From CAITZA01 sp937915285 (GTDB taxonomy: Bacteria > Desulfobacterota > Desulfomonilia > Desulfomonilales > Desulfomonilaceae): a stretch of 64,000 nucleotides of DNA. The number at the start of each line of letters is the position of its first letter. Position 1 is the first letter of the stretch. The translations under genes were made by a program, and so were the position numbers. Below the pieces are notes generated by a model, which was not told where the DNA came from, ran no database searches, and worked only from the letters and a program-made list of their open reading frames with translations. The DNA is taken from positions 36,433 to 100,432 of the forward strand of contig DAISIV010000009.1 in NCBI GenBank assembly GCA_036821825.1, in the 5' to 3' direction. Shown here piece by piece: positions 18,122-26,316 of this stretch.

Positions 18122-18160
18122 GGTCAGTATCAGTTAACAAAGTTTGACTGACCTTGTCAA
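18122..18160 (-). promoter_or_regulatory. promoter with overlapping dyad operator for the acd-EMO-etf operon
   Basis: On the minus strand TTGACA (18160-18155), a 17-base spacer and a weaker TTAACT (18137-18132) form a sigma-70-like promoter about 220 bases before acd. A 7-base inverted repeat, GGTCAGT (18122-18128) and ACTGACC (18147-18153), covers the spacer and the start-site region. This is the classic position for a repressor site. The local XRE/cupin protein is the obvious but unproven candidate. Confidence 0.5.
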
Positions 18161-18192
18161 GTTGAACCATTGGCCTAAATCAGTGAAAACTT

Positions 18193-18208
18193 CCTGATGT
18201 TCATCAGG
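18193..18208. promoter_or_regulatory. compact perfect dyad CCTGATG-TT-CATCAGG
   Basis: A 16-base element with 7-base arms and a 2-base centre, upstream of the predicted acd promoter and on the far side of the lipoprotein promoter. The tight symmetry suggests a dimeric DNA-binding protein, not an RNA hairpin. The regulator is unknown. Confidence 0.4.
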
Positions 18209-18296
18209 ATGAAATTTGATTCTGGAGCCTGACCCTTATTTTTTGAAAAACTTATTTGTGCTTATTAATTGTTAGATAAATTATATCATAAACGCA

Positions 18297-18326
18297 TTGA
18301 CTTAATGATCATAATAGCTTTATAAT
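18297..18326 (+). promoter_or_regulatory. sigma-70-type promoter of the lipoprotein gene
   Basis: TTGACT (18297-18302), an 18-base spacer and a perfect TATAAT (18321-18326) lie in AT-rich DNA about 70 bases before the lipoprotein start. This predicts a 5' leader of about 65 bases. Confidence 0.7.
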
Positions 18327-18397
18327 ATGATATATTTCTTTGTAATAAAAACGAAACAGATTCTGAAGCGCAGCACAGCGCAGAAGGAGAAATGGCC

Positions 18398-19417
18398 ATG
18401 AAAAACCTGAAATATCTCTTGGCAATAGCCTTGTTGATTTCTCCGATAATTTACGGCTGCGGGTCAAGTAACAAATCAGGTTCTGTTAATGATCAGAATC
18501 AGCAGTTGATTTCCAGCTTGCGTTCAGATCTGGATAAAGCGCGCAAGGATCTCGAAGCGCAAGTGGAACAAAACCGTAATCTTGAGGATCAGGTGCAGTC
18601 TCTAACAGGTAAGCTGGATGAAATAGAAAAAGAGGCCCCTGCTATCTCGCAGACCCCGGAATCTACCCAGAACGCCGGTTCGGGCGCCTTTGATTCACAA
18701 AGCAGGGTTGCTCTCATGGGGGCTAAGGCCCTAGCCGAGTTCAAGGCCGAACAGCTTGGGGCCAAACTGGAAAAACTTACCCGGGAAATGCAAATAAAAG
18801 AGAACGAGTTGGCGAAGGCAGTAGAAGAGTCTGAAGGACTGAACAGGGAGTTGGCCGGAATGAAGGAGGCCCTCCAGGAAAAGACCACTACATTTGAGCG
18901 CCAGGCTTCAGAGAGCGCTGGGCGTATGAATCAGATGGGTCAGGAAATTAAGGTCCTGTCATCCCAGGTAAATGATCTTAAGCAGGAAATCTCTGACAAG
19001 GACGAGTTGTTGGTAACCCTTAAAAAGGCTTGGGCGGACGCCACTCAATTGAAAACCTCCTCAGAATCAGAGTCCAGCCGTCTCAGGACAGAATTGGAAA
19101 ACGTGACCAAACAACTGGCTTCTTACAAGGATTCGTCGGAAAGGGGCGAACAGGAGGCTTCCTTTTTCAAGGCTGAACTCCAGCAAGCCCAGGAGCGTCT
19201 TGATTCTGCTACCGCTCAACTAGAAAAACTGACAAATGAAAACCTTTCATCCATCAAGGAATTAGAGAGGCTCAAGAATCATTCCGCCAGTCTGGCCAAC
19301 AAGCTATATGCTCTTGAGAGAGCAGCTGGGATCGACAGCGAGAATTTTGTGACGAGCATAGACAATCTAATCAGCGGCGCCTACCCAGTTACACCCCAGG
19401 AGACAGTGAAGAGATAG
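18398..19417 (+). CDS. coiled-coil lipoprotein of unknown function
   Basis: A 339-residue secreted protein. A lysine-flanked hydrophobic signal is followed by the lipobox IIYGC, giving an acylated cysteine near residue 21. After a short Ser/Gly/Asn linker almost the whole chain is heptad-like coiled coil, rich in Glu, Lys, Gln and Leu, with a proline-bearing break near residues 70-95. AAGGAG lies 9 bases before the ATG at 18398 and only 3 before the in-frame ATG at 18392, so I use the later one. It has its own promoter and stands alone, convergent with recO. It may be an envelope spacer or scaffold protein. I do not recognise a named family. Confidence 0.8.
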   Translation: MKNLKYLLAIALLISPIIYGCGSSNKSGSVNDQNQQLISSLRSDLDKARKDLEAQVEQNRNLEDQVQSLTGKLDEIEKEAPAISQTPESTQNAGSGAFDSQSRVALMGAKALAEFKAEQLGAKLEKLTREMQIKENELAKAVEESEGLNRELAGMKEALQEKTTTFERQASESAGRMNQMGQEIKVLSSQVNDLKQEISDKDELLVTLKKAWADATQLKTSSESESSRLRTELENVTKQLASYKDSSERGEQEASFFKAELQQAQERLDSATAQLEKLTNENLSSIKELERLKNHSASLANKLYALERAAGIDSENFVTSIDNLISGAYPVTPQETVKR

Positions 19418-19426
19418 ACTGATGAA

Positions 19427-20296
19427 TCATCCACCAGACTCATGGTCTGGTGGATCGACCGACAAAGCGCTTTCCATAAATCGCAGCGATTTGAAATCCT
19501 CTCCGCGCAGCCAGCGGACAAAACAGGAAAGGGCCCGCCTCAATTCCGACTGTCCCTTTTGGTTTAATCGAAATCTTCCCAAAAGACTCTTGTCCATTTC
19601 AAAAGCCCGGCGCAAAAGGGCCAGTGTATCGGGTGAAAGCGCCAGAAATTGATCCTGCCTGTTGTTGGAACATGTAGCGTGACAGACTCCGCCTGCTTCA
19701 ACGCTGAAAATCCCTCCCTCATTGGCGTGGAAGGCTCTGGAGCATATGGGGCAAACATTTATGGTCGGCGAATAGCCAAGCAAACCCAGTAATTCTATTT
19801 CTTTTAGCAAAAGCAGAGAAATGTTGGGTTTGGCCGTGTCGAGTTGAGCCAGAAATCCCTCCATGAAATCAAAAAGATTTTCATCCGGTTGAGATTCGGC
19901 CGAAAATGCGGAGGCAAGTTCAAGGAAGTATGAAGCCCGAGCGAATGAATCAATATCGAGTCGAATGTTGGTGAAAGCCCTGAGGACAGCCGCATCGTCA
20001 ATCCAAACAAGATCATCTCTTTTTCGCTGTCTGATGTTGAGATCGACTATTGTATAAGGTTCCAGATTACCGCCAAAGCGAACGCGGCTTTTCTTGGAAT
20101 TTTTGGCTATTCCGGTTAACCAGCCACAATCCCTACTGAAGAATGTCACCAGCTCATCGGCTTCGCCCTTGTCCGTTTTTCTAAGGATTATTGACCTCAA
20201 GACTACTTGGCGCCCCTCATATGAGTTCCTGGAGTTCCAGTTCCTTGATGAAGGGAACTGTGATACGCCGCTTGGTTTCAAGCGATCTTGTGTCAA
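19427..20296 (-). CDS. recO: DNA repair protein RecO
   Basis: The family body begins at VVLRSIILRKTDKGEADELVTFFS, continues through GWLTGIAKNSKKSRVRFGG (the OB-fold) and has a zinc-finger-like set CPIC...CHATC near residues 175-205. RecO loads RecA at single-stranded gaps together with RecR and RecF. The ATG at 20296 gives 289 residues but overlaps the upstream ATPase gene by 80 bases and adds about 25 residues ahead of the normal RecO N-terminus. A TTG at 20197, just behind that gene's stop and a GAGGGG, would remove the overlap. The 3' end contains a perfect 11-base inverted repeat. Confidence 0.88.
   Translation of the reverse strand: MTQDRLKPSGVSQFPSSRNWNSRNSYEGRQVVLRSIILRKTDKGEADELVTFFSRDCGWLTGIAKNSKKSRVRFGGNLEPYTIVDLNIRQRKRDDLVWIDDAAVLRAFTNIRLDIDSFARASYFLELASAFSAESQPDENLFDFMEGFLAQLDTAKPNISLLLLKEIELLGLLGYSPTINVCPICSRAFHANEGGIFSVEAGGVCHATCSNNRQDQFLALSPDTLALLRRAFEMDKSLLGRFRLNQKGQSELRRALSCFVRWLRGEDFKSLRFMESALSVDPPDHESGG
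19430..19456. terminator. 11-base perfect inverted repeat at the convergent lipoprotein/recO ends
   Basis: ATCCACCAGAC and its exact complement flank a 5-base loop, 12 bases after the lipoprotein stop and inside the last codons of recO. It lacks a T tract but would fold strongly in either transcript. It is probably a transcript-end or mRNA-protecting hairpin shared by both genes. Confidence 0.5.
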
Positions 20297-20954
20297 TGAG
20301 CCCTAATATTCTGTCGAGTTCTTTTAGGTTACGTGATTTTCTTCTCAGTAGGTAATTACAGGCCTCTGGGGATATCCTGAATCCCCGTTCAATCGCCATT
20401 TGTTCCAGGATCAGCGGTCTCTCCGTGTCAGTCGGAGGTTCTATTCTGATGACCAGACCGGAAAGAAGCCTTGATCTCAGATGGTCATTGCCCTCGAACA
20501 TCTCAGAGGGATGCTCTCTTGAGGTGATGACAATTAATCCATCGTTTCTATTAAGCTTGTTATAGAGACTCCAGAAGCTGTACGAATCGTCCCCTGATAT
20601 CCTATGAAAATCATCAATGGCGAGTAATTTGATTGCTAGATTTGTTTCAGTGGCTGCTAAATCGAGTTTCTCCAGGTCCGGAAATCTGCTCGAATCGATT
20701 TGCGGTTCAATCAGAAATGTCGCTTCGTCCGGGTAGTCGTGGGAAGCTTTGAAAGAATTAAAAAATGATCTGATCAGGACAGTCTTTCCAGAGCCTGGAC
20801 CACCATGGATGAACACAGGGGAAGGAATTCCCCCGTCTTTCTGATTGATTATTGAACGCAGGGTTGATAAGGCAGTCTGAATGCCGCTATGTTCAACGAT
20901 GGCATTCAGTCCCGGAATGACGCGGGAAACTAGATTGAGTGTGATTTGCTTCAT
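20217..20954 (-). CDS. Hda-like AAA+ ATPase (DnaA domain III homologue)
   Basis: A 245-residue protein with a DnaA-type AAA+ module and no C-terminal DnaA DNA-binding domain. It has Walker A GGPGSGKT near residue 58, Walker B LLAIDDFHRI near 118, sensor I ITSREHPSEM near 145, and a lid region ending with the KELDRIL helix. In proteobacteria such proteins (Hda/HdaA) bind the sliding clamp and inactivate ATP-DnaA after initiation. Others assist DnaA at the origin. The ATG at 20954 starts the recognisable protein. A longer frame begins at 21023 without similarity. recO follows on the same strand with overlap or near contact. Confidence 0.75.
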   Translation of the reverse strand: MKQITLNLVSRVIPGLNAIVEHSGIQTALSTLRSIINQKDGGIPSPVFIHGGPGSGKTVLIRSFFNSFKASHDYPDEATFLIEPQIDSSRFPDLEKLDLAATETNLAIKLLAIDDFHRISGDDSYSFWSLYNKLNRNDGLIVITSREHPSEMFEGNDHLRSRLLSGLVIRIEPPTDTERPLILEQMAIERGFRISPEACNYLLRRKSRNLKELDRILGLIDTRSLETKRRITVPFIKELELQELI

Positions 20955-21011
20955 TAGACAAATACTATGTGCATATCCCGGTGGGATCAATCCATAATTG
21001 AAATAAATTGC

Positions 21012-21040
21012 TTGACACGTCAAATAACCTTTATTAAGTA
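21012..21040 (+). promoter_or_regulatory. possible rho promoter and long leader
   Basis: A perfect TTGACA (21012-21017) is followed only by weak -10 candidates (TTAAGT or TAAGTA) near 21034-21040. If used, the rho transcript would have a leader of about 190 bases, in keeping with the autoregulated leaders common for rho. No conserved RNA motif could be recognised. Confidence 0.3.
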
Positions 21041-21235
21041 AAGCTATGCTACTTTATTAGATGATCCGTTTCCAGGATTAAAGTTCCTCCGAGGAAAAGT
21101 CATAAGGGTTGGGGTCGCAGGATGCGGTTCCGTGTTTGATTGGCCTGTCTGTAATCATTCCCCTGAAATAAACCTCAAGTAACATAATCATCACATACGA
21201 CAGATTTACTAACTTCAAAATATCCAGGAGAAATA

Positions 21236-22489
21236 ATGGACGTTCAAGAACTGAAAGAAAAGAAGGTTAGCCAGCTACTCGCCATAGCGAACTCGTTAGA
21301 GATTGAAGGCGCGAGCAGCATGCGCAAACAGGAATTAATTTTTGCAATACTTCAGGCCCATCAGCATACGGAGAAAGAGCAGCCTATAAGAGGTGAGGGT
21401 GTTCTGGAGACATTGCCCGACGGTTTTGGATTCTTGAGGGCTCCTGATTACAACTATCTGCCTGGACCCGATGACATATACGTCTCACCTAGCCAGATAA
21501 GGCGCTTCAACATGCGCACAGGTGATACCATAGCTGGCTACATCCGGCCACCAAAAGACACTGAGCGGTATTTCGCATTACTCAAGGTTGAGCAGATCAA
21601 CGGGGAAGACCCCGAAATGGTTCGGGATAAAGTTCTCTTCGACAATCTCACACCGCTTTACCCCGATGAGAAGCTGAAACTGGAAATTTCCCCCACCCTC
21701 TATTCCATGAGAATCATGGATCTTGTCGCTCCAATAGGGAAAGGGCAGCGCGCATTGATCGTGAGCCCGCCAAAGGCTGGAAAAACCGTTCTGCTTCAGC
21801 AAATTGCCAATAGCCTTACCATTAACCATCCTGAAATTTACCTCATTGTCCTGCTCATTGATGAACGTCCGGAAGAAGTTACGGACATGCAGCGTTCGGT
21901 GAAGGGAGAGGTGATTTCATCGACATTTGACGAACCTGCCCAGCGCCACGTTCAGGTCGCTGACATGGTAATAGAGAAGGCTAAAAGACTTGTTGAGCAC
22001 AAAAAGGACGTCGTAATACTACTCGACAGTATTACGCGTCTCGCACGGGCCCATAACACTGTTGTGCCTCCAAGCGGAAAAATCCTCTCCGGTGGTGTTG
22101 ACTCCAACGCCCTGCATCGTCCCAAAAGATTTTTCGGGGCCGCCAGAAACATCGAAGAAGGGGGCAGCCTAACCATAATCGCTACAGCTCTTATTGATAC
22201 CGGCAGCAAGATGGATGAAGTGATTTACGAAGAATTCAAAGGCACGGGCAACATGGAGATCCATCTCGACAGACGGCTGCTTGAACGAAGGATATTCCCA
22301 TGCATCGACATTAATCGCTCTGGAACCAGGAAAGAAGAACTGCTCCTTAGCCAGCAGGATCTTCAGAGGATATGGCTGCTGAGAAAGCTGCTTGCCGACA
22401 TGAACTCAGTAGACGCCATGGAGTTCTTGCTGGACAAGATCATGCAGACAGACTCGAATCGTGAATTCCTCCAGGTAATGAACAAGTAG
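21236..22489 (+). CDS. rho: transcription termination factor Rho
   Basis: A 417-residue hexameric RNA-dependent ATPase. It has a Rho_N helical domain (residues 1-45), a cold-shock-like RNA-binding domain with GVLETLPDGFGFLRAPDYNYL near 60-80, Walker A PPKAGKT near 178, and Walker B VVILLDSITRLARAHN near 260. Q and R loops follow, with SGGVDSNALHRPKRFFGAAR. Length is typical (about 415-420). GGAG stands 7 bases ahead of the ATG. It is followed by rpmE and prfA, a grouping common in many bacteria. Confidence 0.98.
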   Translation: MDVQELKEKKVSQLLAIANSLEIEGASSMRKQELIFAILQAHQHTEKEQPIRGEGVLETLPDGFGFLRAPDYNYLPGPDDIYVSPSQIRRFNMRTGDTIAGYIRPPKDTERYFALLKVEQINGEDPEMVRDKVLFDNLTPLYPDEKLKLEISPTLYSMRIMDLVAPIGKGQRALIVSPPKAGKTVLLQQIANSLTINHPEIYLIVLLIDERPEEVTDMQRSVKGEVISSTFDEPAQRHVQVADMVIEKAKRLVEHKKDVVILLDSITRLARAHNTVVPPSGKILSGGVDSNALHRPKRFFGAARNIEEGGSLTIIATALIDTGSKMDEVIYEEFKGTGNMEIHLDRRLLERRIFPCIDINRSGTRKEELLLSQQDLQRIWLLRKLLADMNSVDAMEFLLDKIMQTDSNREFLQVMNK

Positions 22490-22675
22490 AGTCTCCTGCA
22501 GTTGCAACAGGCGATTTTGCGCCGCCATTCCATCGGCTCAGTATCCTCCACATTGTGGGGTAGCTGAGGGCGGTGAAATATCCTGAAAGATCTCTTGATC
22601 AGATTCAGGGCATGCTTAAATTATGGATGACGGCGTGAGCTATGGCTCATTAATGATGATGTATATATATTTTGT

Positions 22676-22703
22676 TTGTATAGTTTAAAATTTATGTTAT
22701 CAT
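22676..22703 (+). promoter_or_regulatory. probable rpmE promoter
   Basis: TTGTAT (22676-22681), a 16-base spacer and TATCAT (22698-22703) lie in a strongly AT-rich patch, 33 bases before rpmE. A CGGAGGG ribosome site follows. Confidence 0.5.
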
Positions 22704-22735
22704 ATTGTGTTTAAGACTATTTCCGGAGGGTTCTG

Positions 22736-23023
22736 ATGAAAAAAGGCATTCACCCGGCCTATCAACCAGCAAGTTTCAAGTGCGCCTGTGGCGCTGACAT
22801 GCCCACACGCTCATTGCAGGAAGAATACAAGATTGAAATTTGCTCCTCGTGTCATCCGTTTTTCACTGGCAAGCAGAAACTCATTGACAGCGCCGGTAGG
22901 GTTGAAAGGTTCATGAAGAAGTATGGAGATACTCAGGTATCTACTGGCAAAAAACCCGCAAAGGGCAGAAAAAAAGAGGAAAAGGCTGCAAAGGCCACGA
23001 CTAGAACTGCAAAAAAGGCTTGA
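22736..23023 (+). CDS. rpmE: 50S ribosomal protein L31 with Lys/Ala-rich tail
   Basis: A 95-residue L31 of the zinc-binding type. A C-x-C pair (FKCACGA, residues 16-18) and CSSCHP (residues 37-40) supply the zinc ligands, followed by the invariant FFTGKQKLIDSAGRVERF. After about residue 70 it carries a 25-residue Lys/Ala/Thr-rich tail not found in the 66-70-residue standard protein. Such basic tails on ribosomal proteins are seen in some lineages. It has a GGAGGG site and its own probable promoter, and precedes the DUF1385 gene and prfA. Confidence 0.96.
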   Translation: MKKGIHPAYQPASFKCACGADMPTRSLQEEYKIEICSSCHPFFTGKQKLIDSAGRVERFMKKYGDTQVSTGKKPAKGRKKEEKAAKATTRTAKKA

Positions 23024-23120
23024 TGAGGACCATCAGCCTGTCTATTTGCGACTCTTTATCTGCGTTAAATTACAATCGGGCGACTCTGTGGCTTAACGCA
23101 CCCCGGACATGAGAGGATTA

Positions 23121-24092
23121 ATGCTAGTCTCTGATCGCAAACATAACGACACCCAGCAGATAAAAGTCGGAGGTCAGGCTGTTATTGAGGGCATCATGAT
23201 GCGGGCCCCCAAGACTTTTACAGTGGTTGTCAGGAGACCTGACGGTGAGTTATCGGTTCGTGAGGATCGCTGGCGATCACCCATGGAGAAATGGCCTGTG
23301 CTGAAAAGTCCATTTCTCAGAGGCTGTATAGTGCTCTATGAGGCTCTGTTCAACGGTATTCAGGCTTTAACCTATTCAGCGCAGGAAGCCTTGGGAGAGG
23401 AAGAGGAAAAGCTAGGTCCCTGGGCTCTGGGAGGCACCATAGCTTTTGCAATCGGTGGAGCGATGCTCCTCTTTGTAGTGGTCCCGCATCTGGCGACCAT
23501 TGGTGTGGGTGCGCTGTTTGGAGTTGATCTCGGTGTGCGGAGTGTGTGGTTTCACGTGGTCGATGGTGTCATAAAGGTCAGCATTTTTGTGGCATACATA
23601 GCCTTGATTTCCCTGATGAAAGATATCAGGCGAGTTTTTCAGTATCACGGCGCTGAGCATAAATCTATTCATGCATACGAAAAAGGTGATGAACTGACGG
23701 TTGAGAACGCCAGAAAATACCCCACACTGCATGCCCGTTGTGGGACCGCGTTCATTCTGCTGGTGCTGATGTTGAGTATTTTTCTCTTCACGGCAGTTTT
23801 CCCGTTCCTTCCAAAAGAACTGATGGGAAACAAAATAGTCACCAATGCCTTTTACATTGTTGTCAAAATGCTCTTGCTAGTTCCGATCGCAGGAATTTCT
23901 TATGAAATCATCCGACTGGGTGAGAAGTACGACAACAGGCTATTACGGGGATTCCTTATGCCAGGTTTATGGCTGCAGAAGCTTACGACGCGTGAACCGA
24001 CGGATGATCAGATTGAAGTGGCTATTGTGGCTTTGAAGAAGACATTGGAAAGAGAGGAGCGCTGGGTTGAAAATGAATCCTCAGCGGCTTGA
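23121..24092 (+). CDS. DUF1385 membrane protein (YqhQ-like)
   Basis: A 323-residue protein with the family opening KVGGQAVIEGIMMRAPKTFTVVVRRPDG and three to four membrane helices (about residues 105-130, 150-175, 210-235, 245-265). A conserved core FQYHGAEHKSIHAYE lies near 175 and a HARCGTAF box near 203. DUF1385 proteins are often found beside rpmE, prfA and prmC, as here. Their function is unknown, although the HGAEH motif suggests metal binding. I choose the ATG at 23121 because GAGAGGA precedes it. The frame also opens at 23109. Confidence 0.85.
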   Translation: MLVSDRKHNDTQQIKVGGQAVIEGIMMRAPKTFTVVVRRPDGELSVREDRWRSPMEKWPVLKSPFLRGCIVLYEALFNGIQALTYSAQEALGEEEEKLGPWALGGTIAFAIGGAMLLFVVVPHLATIGVGALFGVDLGVRSVWFHVVDGVIKVSIFVAYIALISLMKDIRRVFQYHGAEHKSIHAYEKGDELTVENARKYPTLHARCGTAFILLVLMLSIFLFTAVFPFLPKELMGNKIVTNAFYIVVKMLLLVPIAGISYEIIRLGEKYDNRLLRGFLMPGLWLQKLTTREPTDDQIEVAIVALKKTLEREERWVENESSAA

Positions 24093-24101
24093 AATTGATA
24101 C

Positions 24102-25181
24102 ATGCAAGGTTTAGGAAAACTAGAGGAATTAAGCAAGCGATACGAAGAGCTTAGCGCTGAACTCGCCAGACCGGAAGTAATTGCCGATCCTCTGCAGCTA
24201 AGAAAATACTCCAAAGAACAGTCTGATCTCGATGAAATAATCAGGGCTTACCGATCTCTCACATCAACTCTCGACCAGATAAAAGATCTCGAAGAAATGA
24301 TTGAAGACGAATCGGACGCTGAACTGGTGGGATTGGCGCGAGAAGATCTGGCGTCTCTCAGGGAGCGTCAGGTTGATTTGGAGAGAGAGCTTAACCTGTT
24401 GCTGCTCCCCAAAGATCCGAATGATGACAAGAACGTGTTTCTTGAAATACGCGCAGGAACCGGTGGAGAAGAAGCCTCACTTTTTGCGGCCGATTTGTTC
24501 AGGGCCTATTCCAGGTATGCCGAGACCCGGCGGTGGCGAGTGGAAATGATGTCCTCCTCTGAAAGCGCATCGGGTGGATTCAAGGAGATAATAGTTTTGA
24601 TCAGTGGCCATGGGGCTTTCTCCCGTCTCAAATACGAGAGAGGGGTTCACCGTGTCCAGAGGGTTCCATCAACAGAATCTCAGGGGCGTATACACACTTC
24701 GGCTATAACAGTGGCAGTATTGCCCGAGGCTGATGATGTTGAAGTCAATGTTGACCCGAAGGACTTAAAGATTGATGTTTACAGATCCTCCGGTCCTGGA
24801 GGTCAAAGCGTTAATACTACGGATTCGGCGGTTCGGGTTACCCATTTGCCTACCAATATCGTAGTTACCTGTCAGGACGAAAAATCCCAACACAAGAACA
24901 AAGCCAAAGCTATTAAGATTCTTAAGGCGAGGCTATTGGAGAGGATGGAAGAAGAACGCGATTCCGAAATCAGCAAGGAACGAAAGAACCAGGTGGGGTC
25001 GGGAGATCGGTCGGAGAGGATTCGTACCTACAATTTTCCCCAGAACAGGGTAACTGATCACAGGGTAGGACTAACCCTTTACAAACTGGACGCCGTCATG
25101 GAAGGCCGTCTTGACGATGTTATTGATCCGCTGATTGTCTATTTTCAGGCAGAAGCGTTAAAGAGCAGCGCTCAGATGTGA
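24102..25181 (+). CDS. prfA: peptide chain release factor 1
   Basis: A 359-residue class I release factor. The codon-recognition tripeptide PST (in VQRVPSTESQGRIHTSA, about residue 190) is the RF1 form of the PxT motif, reading UAA and UAG. The catalytic GGQ is in SSGPGGQSVNTTDSAVRVTH near residue 231. It begins 9 bases after the DUF1385 gene. The methyltransferase gene prmC, which commonly follows prfA, is absent; pxpA is next after a 224-base gap. Confidence 0.98.
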   Translation: MQGLGKLEELSKRYEELSAELARPEVIADPLQLRKYSKEQSDLDEIIRAYRSLTSTLDQIKDLEEMIEDESDAELVGLAREDLASLRERQVDLERELNLLLLPKDPNDDKNVFLEIRAGTGGEEASLFAADLFRAYSRYAETRRWRVEMMSSSESASGGFKEIIVLISGHGAFSRLKYERGVHRVQRVPSTESQGRIHTSAITVAVLPEADDVEVNVDPKDLKIDVYRSSGPGGQSVNTTDSAVRVTHLPTNIVVTCQDEKSQHKNKAKAIKILKARLLERMEEERDSEISKERKNQVGSGDRSERIRTYNFPQNRVTDHRVGLTLYKLDAVMEGRLDDVIDPLIVYFQAEALKSSAQM

Positions 25182-25219
25182 CAGTGTGGTTTTAGTCCCA
25201 CAACCCGTTTTGCTGTCGC

Positions 25220-25363
25220 TCAGTCGGAAAGAAAGCGGAAAAGGGGCTTCCACGTGTCATTTAACAGGAAATTCCGAAGTAGTTCTTCAAATTCGGATTT
25301 AGGTTTTTTCACCTTGTTGTGAGGTTTTTGTTGATAAACCTTTTTTCTTCGACCGTCCTGCAT
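25220..25363 (-). CDS. possible 47-residue basic protein, low confidence
   Basis: The prfA-pxpA gap contains a minus-strand frame that starts at an ATG at 25363 and ends in TGA at 25220. The predicted peptide is basic, then amphipathic (GRRKKVYQQKPHNKVKKPKS, then EFEELLRNFLL). The frame is also open across the antisense of pxpA, which weakens it, and no good ribosome site precedes the ATG. It may be chance or a remnant. Confidence 0.2.
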   Translation of the reverse strand: MQDGRRKKVYQQKPHNKVKKPKSEFEELLRNFLLNDTWKPLFRFLSD

Positions 25364-25405
25364 CCAGACGTCATTTCCTAGCCACTCAAACCATCCGGGA
25401 AGGCT

Positions 25406-26221
25406 ATGCCAGCCAAAGCTATTGATATCAACTGCGATTTGGGTGAAAGCTTCGGAGCCTACCGCTTGGGCCTTGACGCAGAGGTGATGAAGTATATTTC
25501 TTCGGCCAATATAGCCTGCGGGTGGCATGCCGGCGATTCCATGGTAATGAACAACACTGTCAGGATGGCCAACAGTTGTGGGGTGGCGGTTGGAGCCCAT
25601 CCAGGATACCCGGATCTGGTGGGATTCGGGCGCAGACACATGGAGTGCGCTCCTGAGGAGGTTGAATCTTACGTCACCTATCAGGTTGGGGCCTTGAACG
25701 CCTTTTGCATCAGGCATTCTATCAACATGACCCATGTCAAGCCGCACGGGGCCTTATATCTTAGGGCCATGAATGATGAGAAAGTGGGTGCTGCAATATG
25801 CGAAGCAATTGCGGGGTTGAACCCAAACCTTTCATTATTCGTGATAGCGGGACCTCAAGGCGCCAAACTTGATGGTATTGCCAGGTCATTTGGCCTCAAT
25901 GTTTGCCGGGAGGCGTTTCCGGACAGGGGCTATAATCCGGATGGGAGTCTAGTTTCGAGGATGCGTCCTGACGCAGTTTTGTCCGATCCCCCAATGGTGT
26001 CCGACAGGGCGCTCATGATTGCCAAGGAAGGAAGGATTTCAGCCTTTGACGGATCCATCGTTGAACTCCAGGCCGAAACACTATGCGCTCATGGCGATAA
26101 TCAATCGGCAGTCACTATCGTCAGGGAGATCCGCGCCCGACTGGAAGAGGCCGGAATAAGCATACGATCTGGCGTCTGTGGCAATAGTAGGTCTCTGACT
26201 CATGGCGCTTTAGGTTGGTAA
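25406..26221 (+). CDS. pxpA: 5-oxoprolinase subunit A (LamB/YcsF family)
   Basis: A 271-residue LamB/YcsF protein. The signature DINCDLGESFGAY near residue 7, NIACGWHAGD near 38, GAHPGYPD near 62 and VKPHGALY near 115 are all present. With PxpB and PxpC it forms the prokaryotic ATP-dependent 5-oxoprolinase, opening pyroglutamate (a spontaneous glutamine damage product) to glutamate in the cytosol. GGGAAGG lies just before the ATG. pxpB follows after 95 bases and pxpC overlaps pxpB, giving an intact pxpABC operon. Confidence 0.94.
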   Translation: MPAKAIDINCDLGESFGAYRLGLDAEVMKYISSANIACGWHAGDSMVMNNTVRMANSCGVAVGAHPGYPDLVGFGRRHMECAPEEVESYVTYQVGALNAFCIRHSINMTHVKPHGALYLRAMNDEKVGAAICEAIAGLNPNLSLFVIAGPQGAKLDGIARSFGLNVCREAFPDRGYNPDGSLVSRMRPDAVLSDPPMVSDRALMIAKEGRISAFDGSIVELQAETLCAHGDNQSAVTIVREIRARLEEAGISIRSGVCGNSRSLTHGALGW

Positions 26222-26316
26222 CTTGGCGACCGGTAAACAATGCAACTTGTGTCTTGCGATATGTCTGATCAATATAAGGCCGCTCTGAAATTTCTGGCTT
26301 CAAGACGGTATCAAGT

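Noticed and set aside
25183..25205. Possible prfA terminator with TGTGG/CCACA stem
   Set aside because: The stem is only 5 bases and the following T run is weak.
25220..25747. 175-codon minus-strand open frame across pxpA
   Set aside because: The larger part is the antisense shadow of pxpA. Only the outer 47 codons lie mostly in the gap, and these are listed with low confidence.
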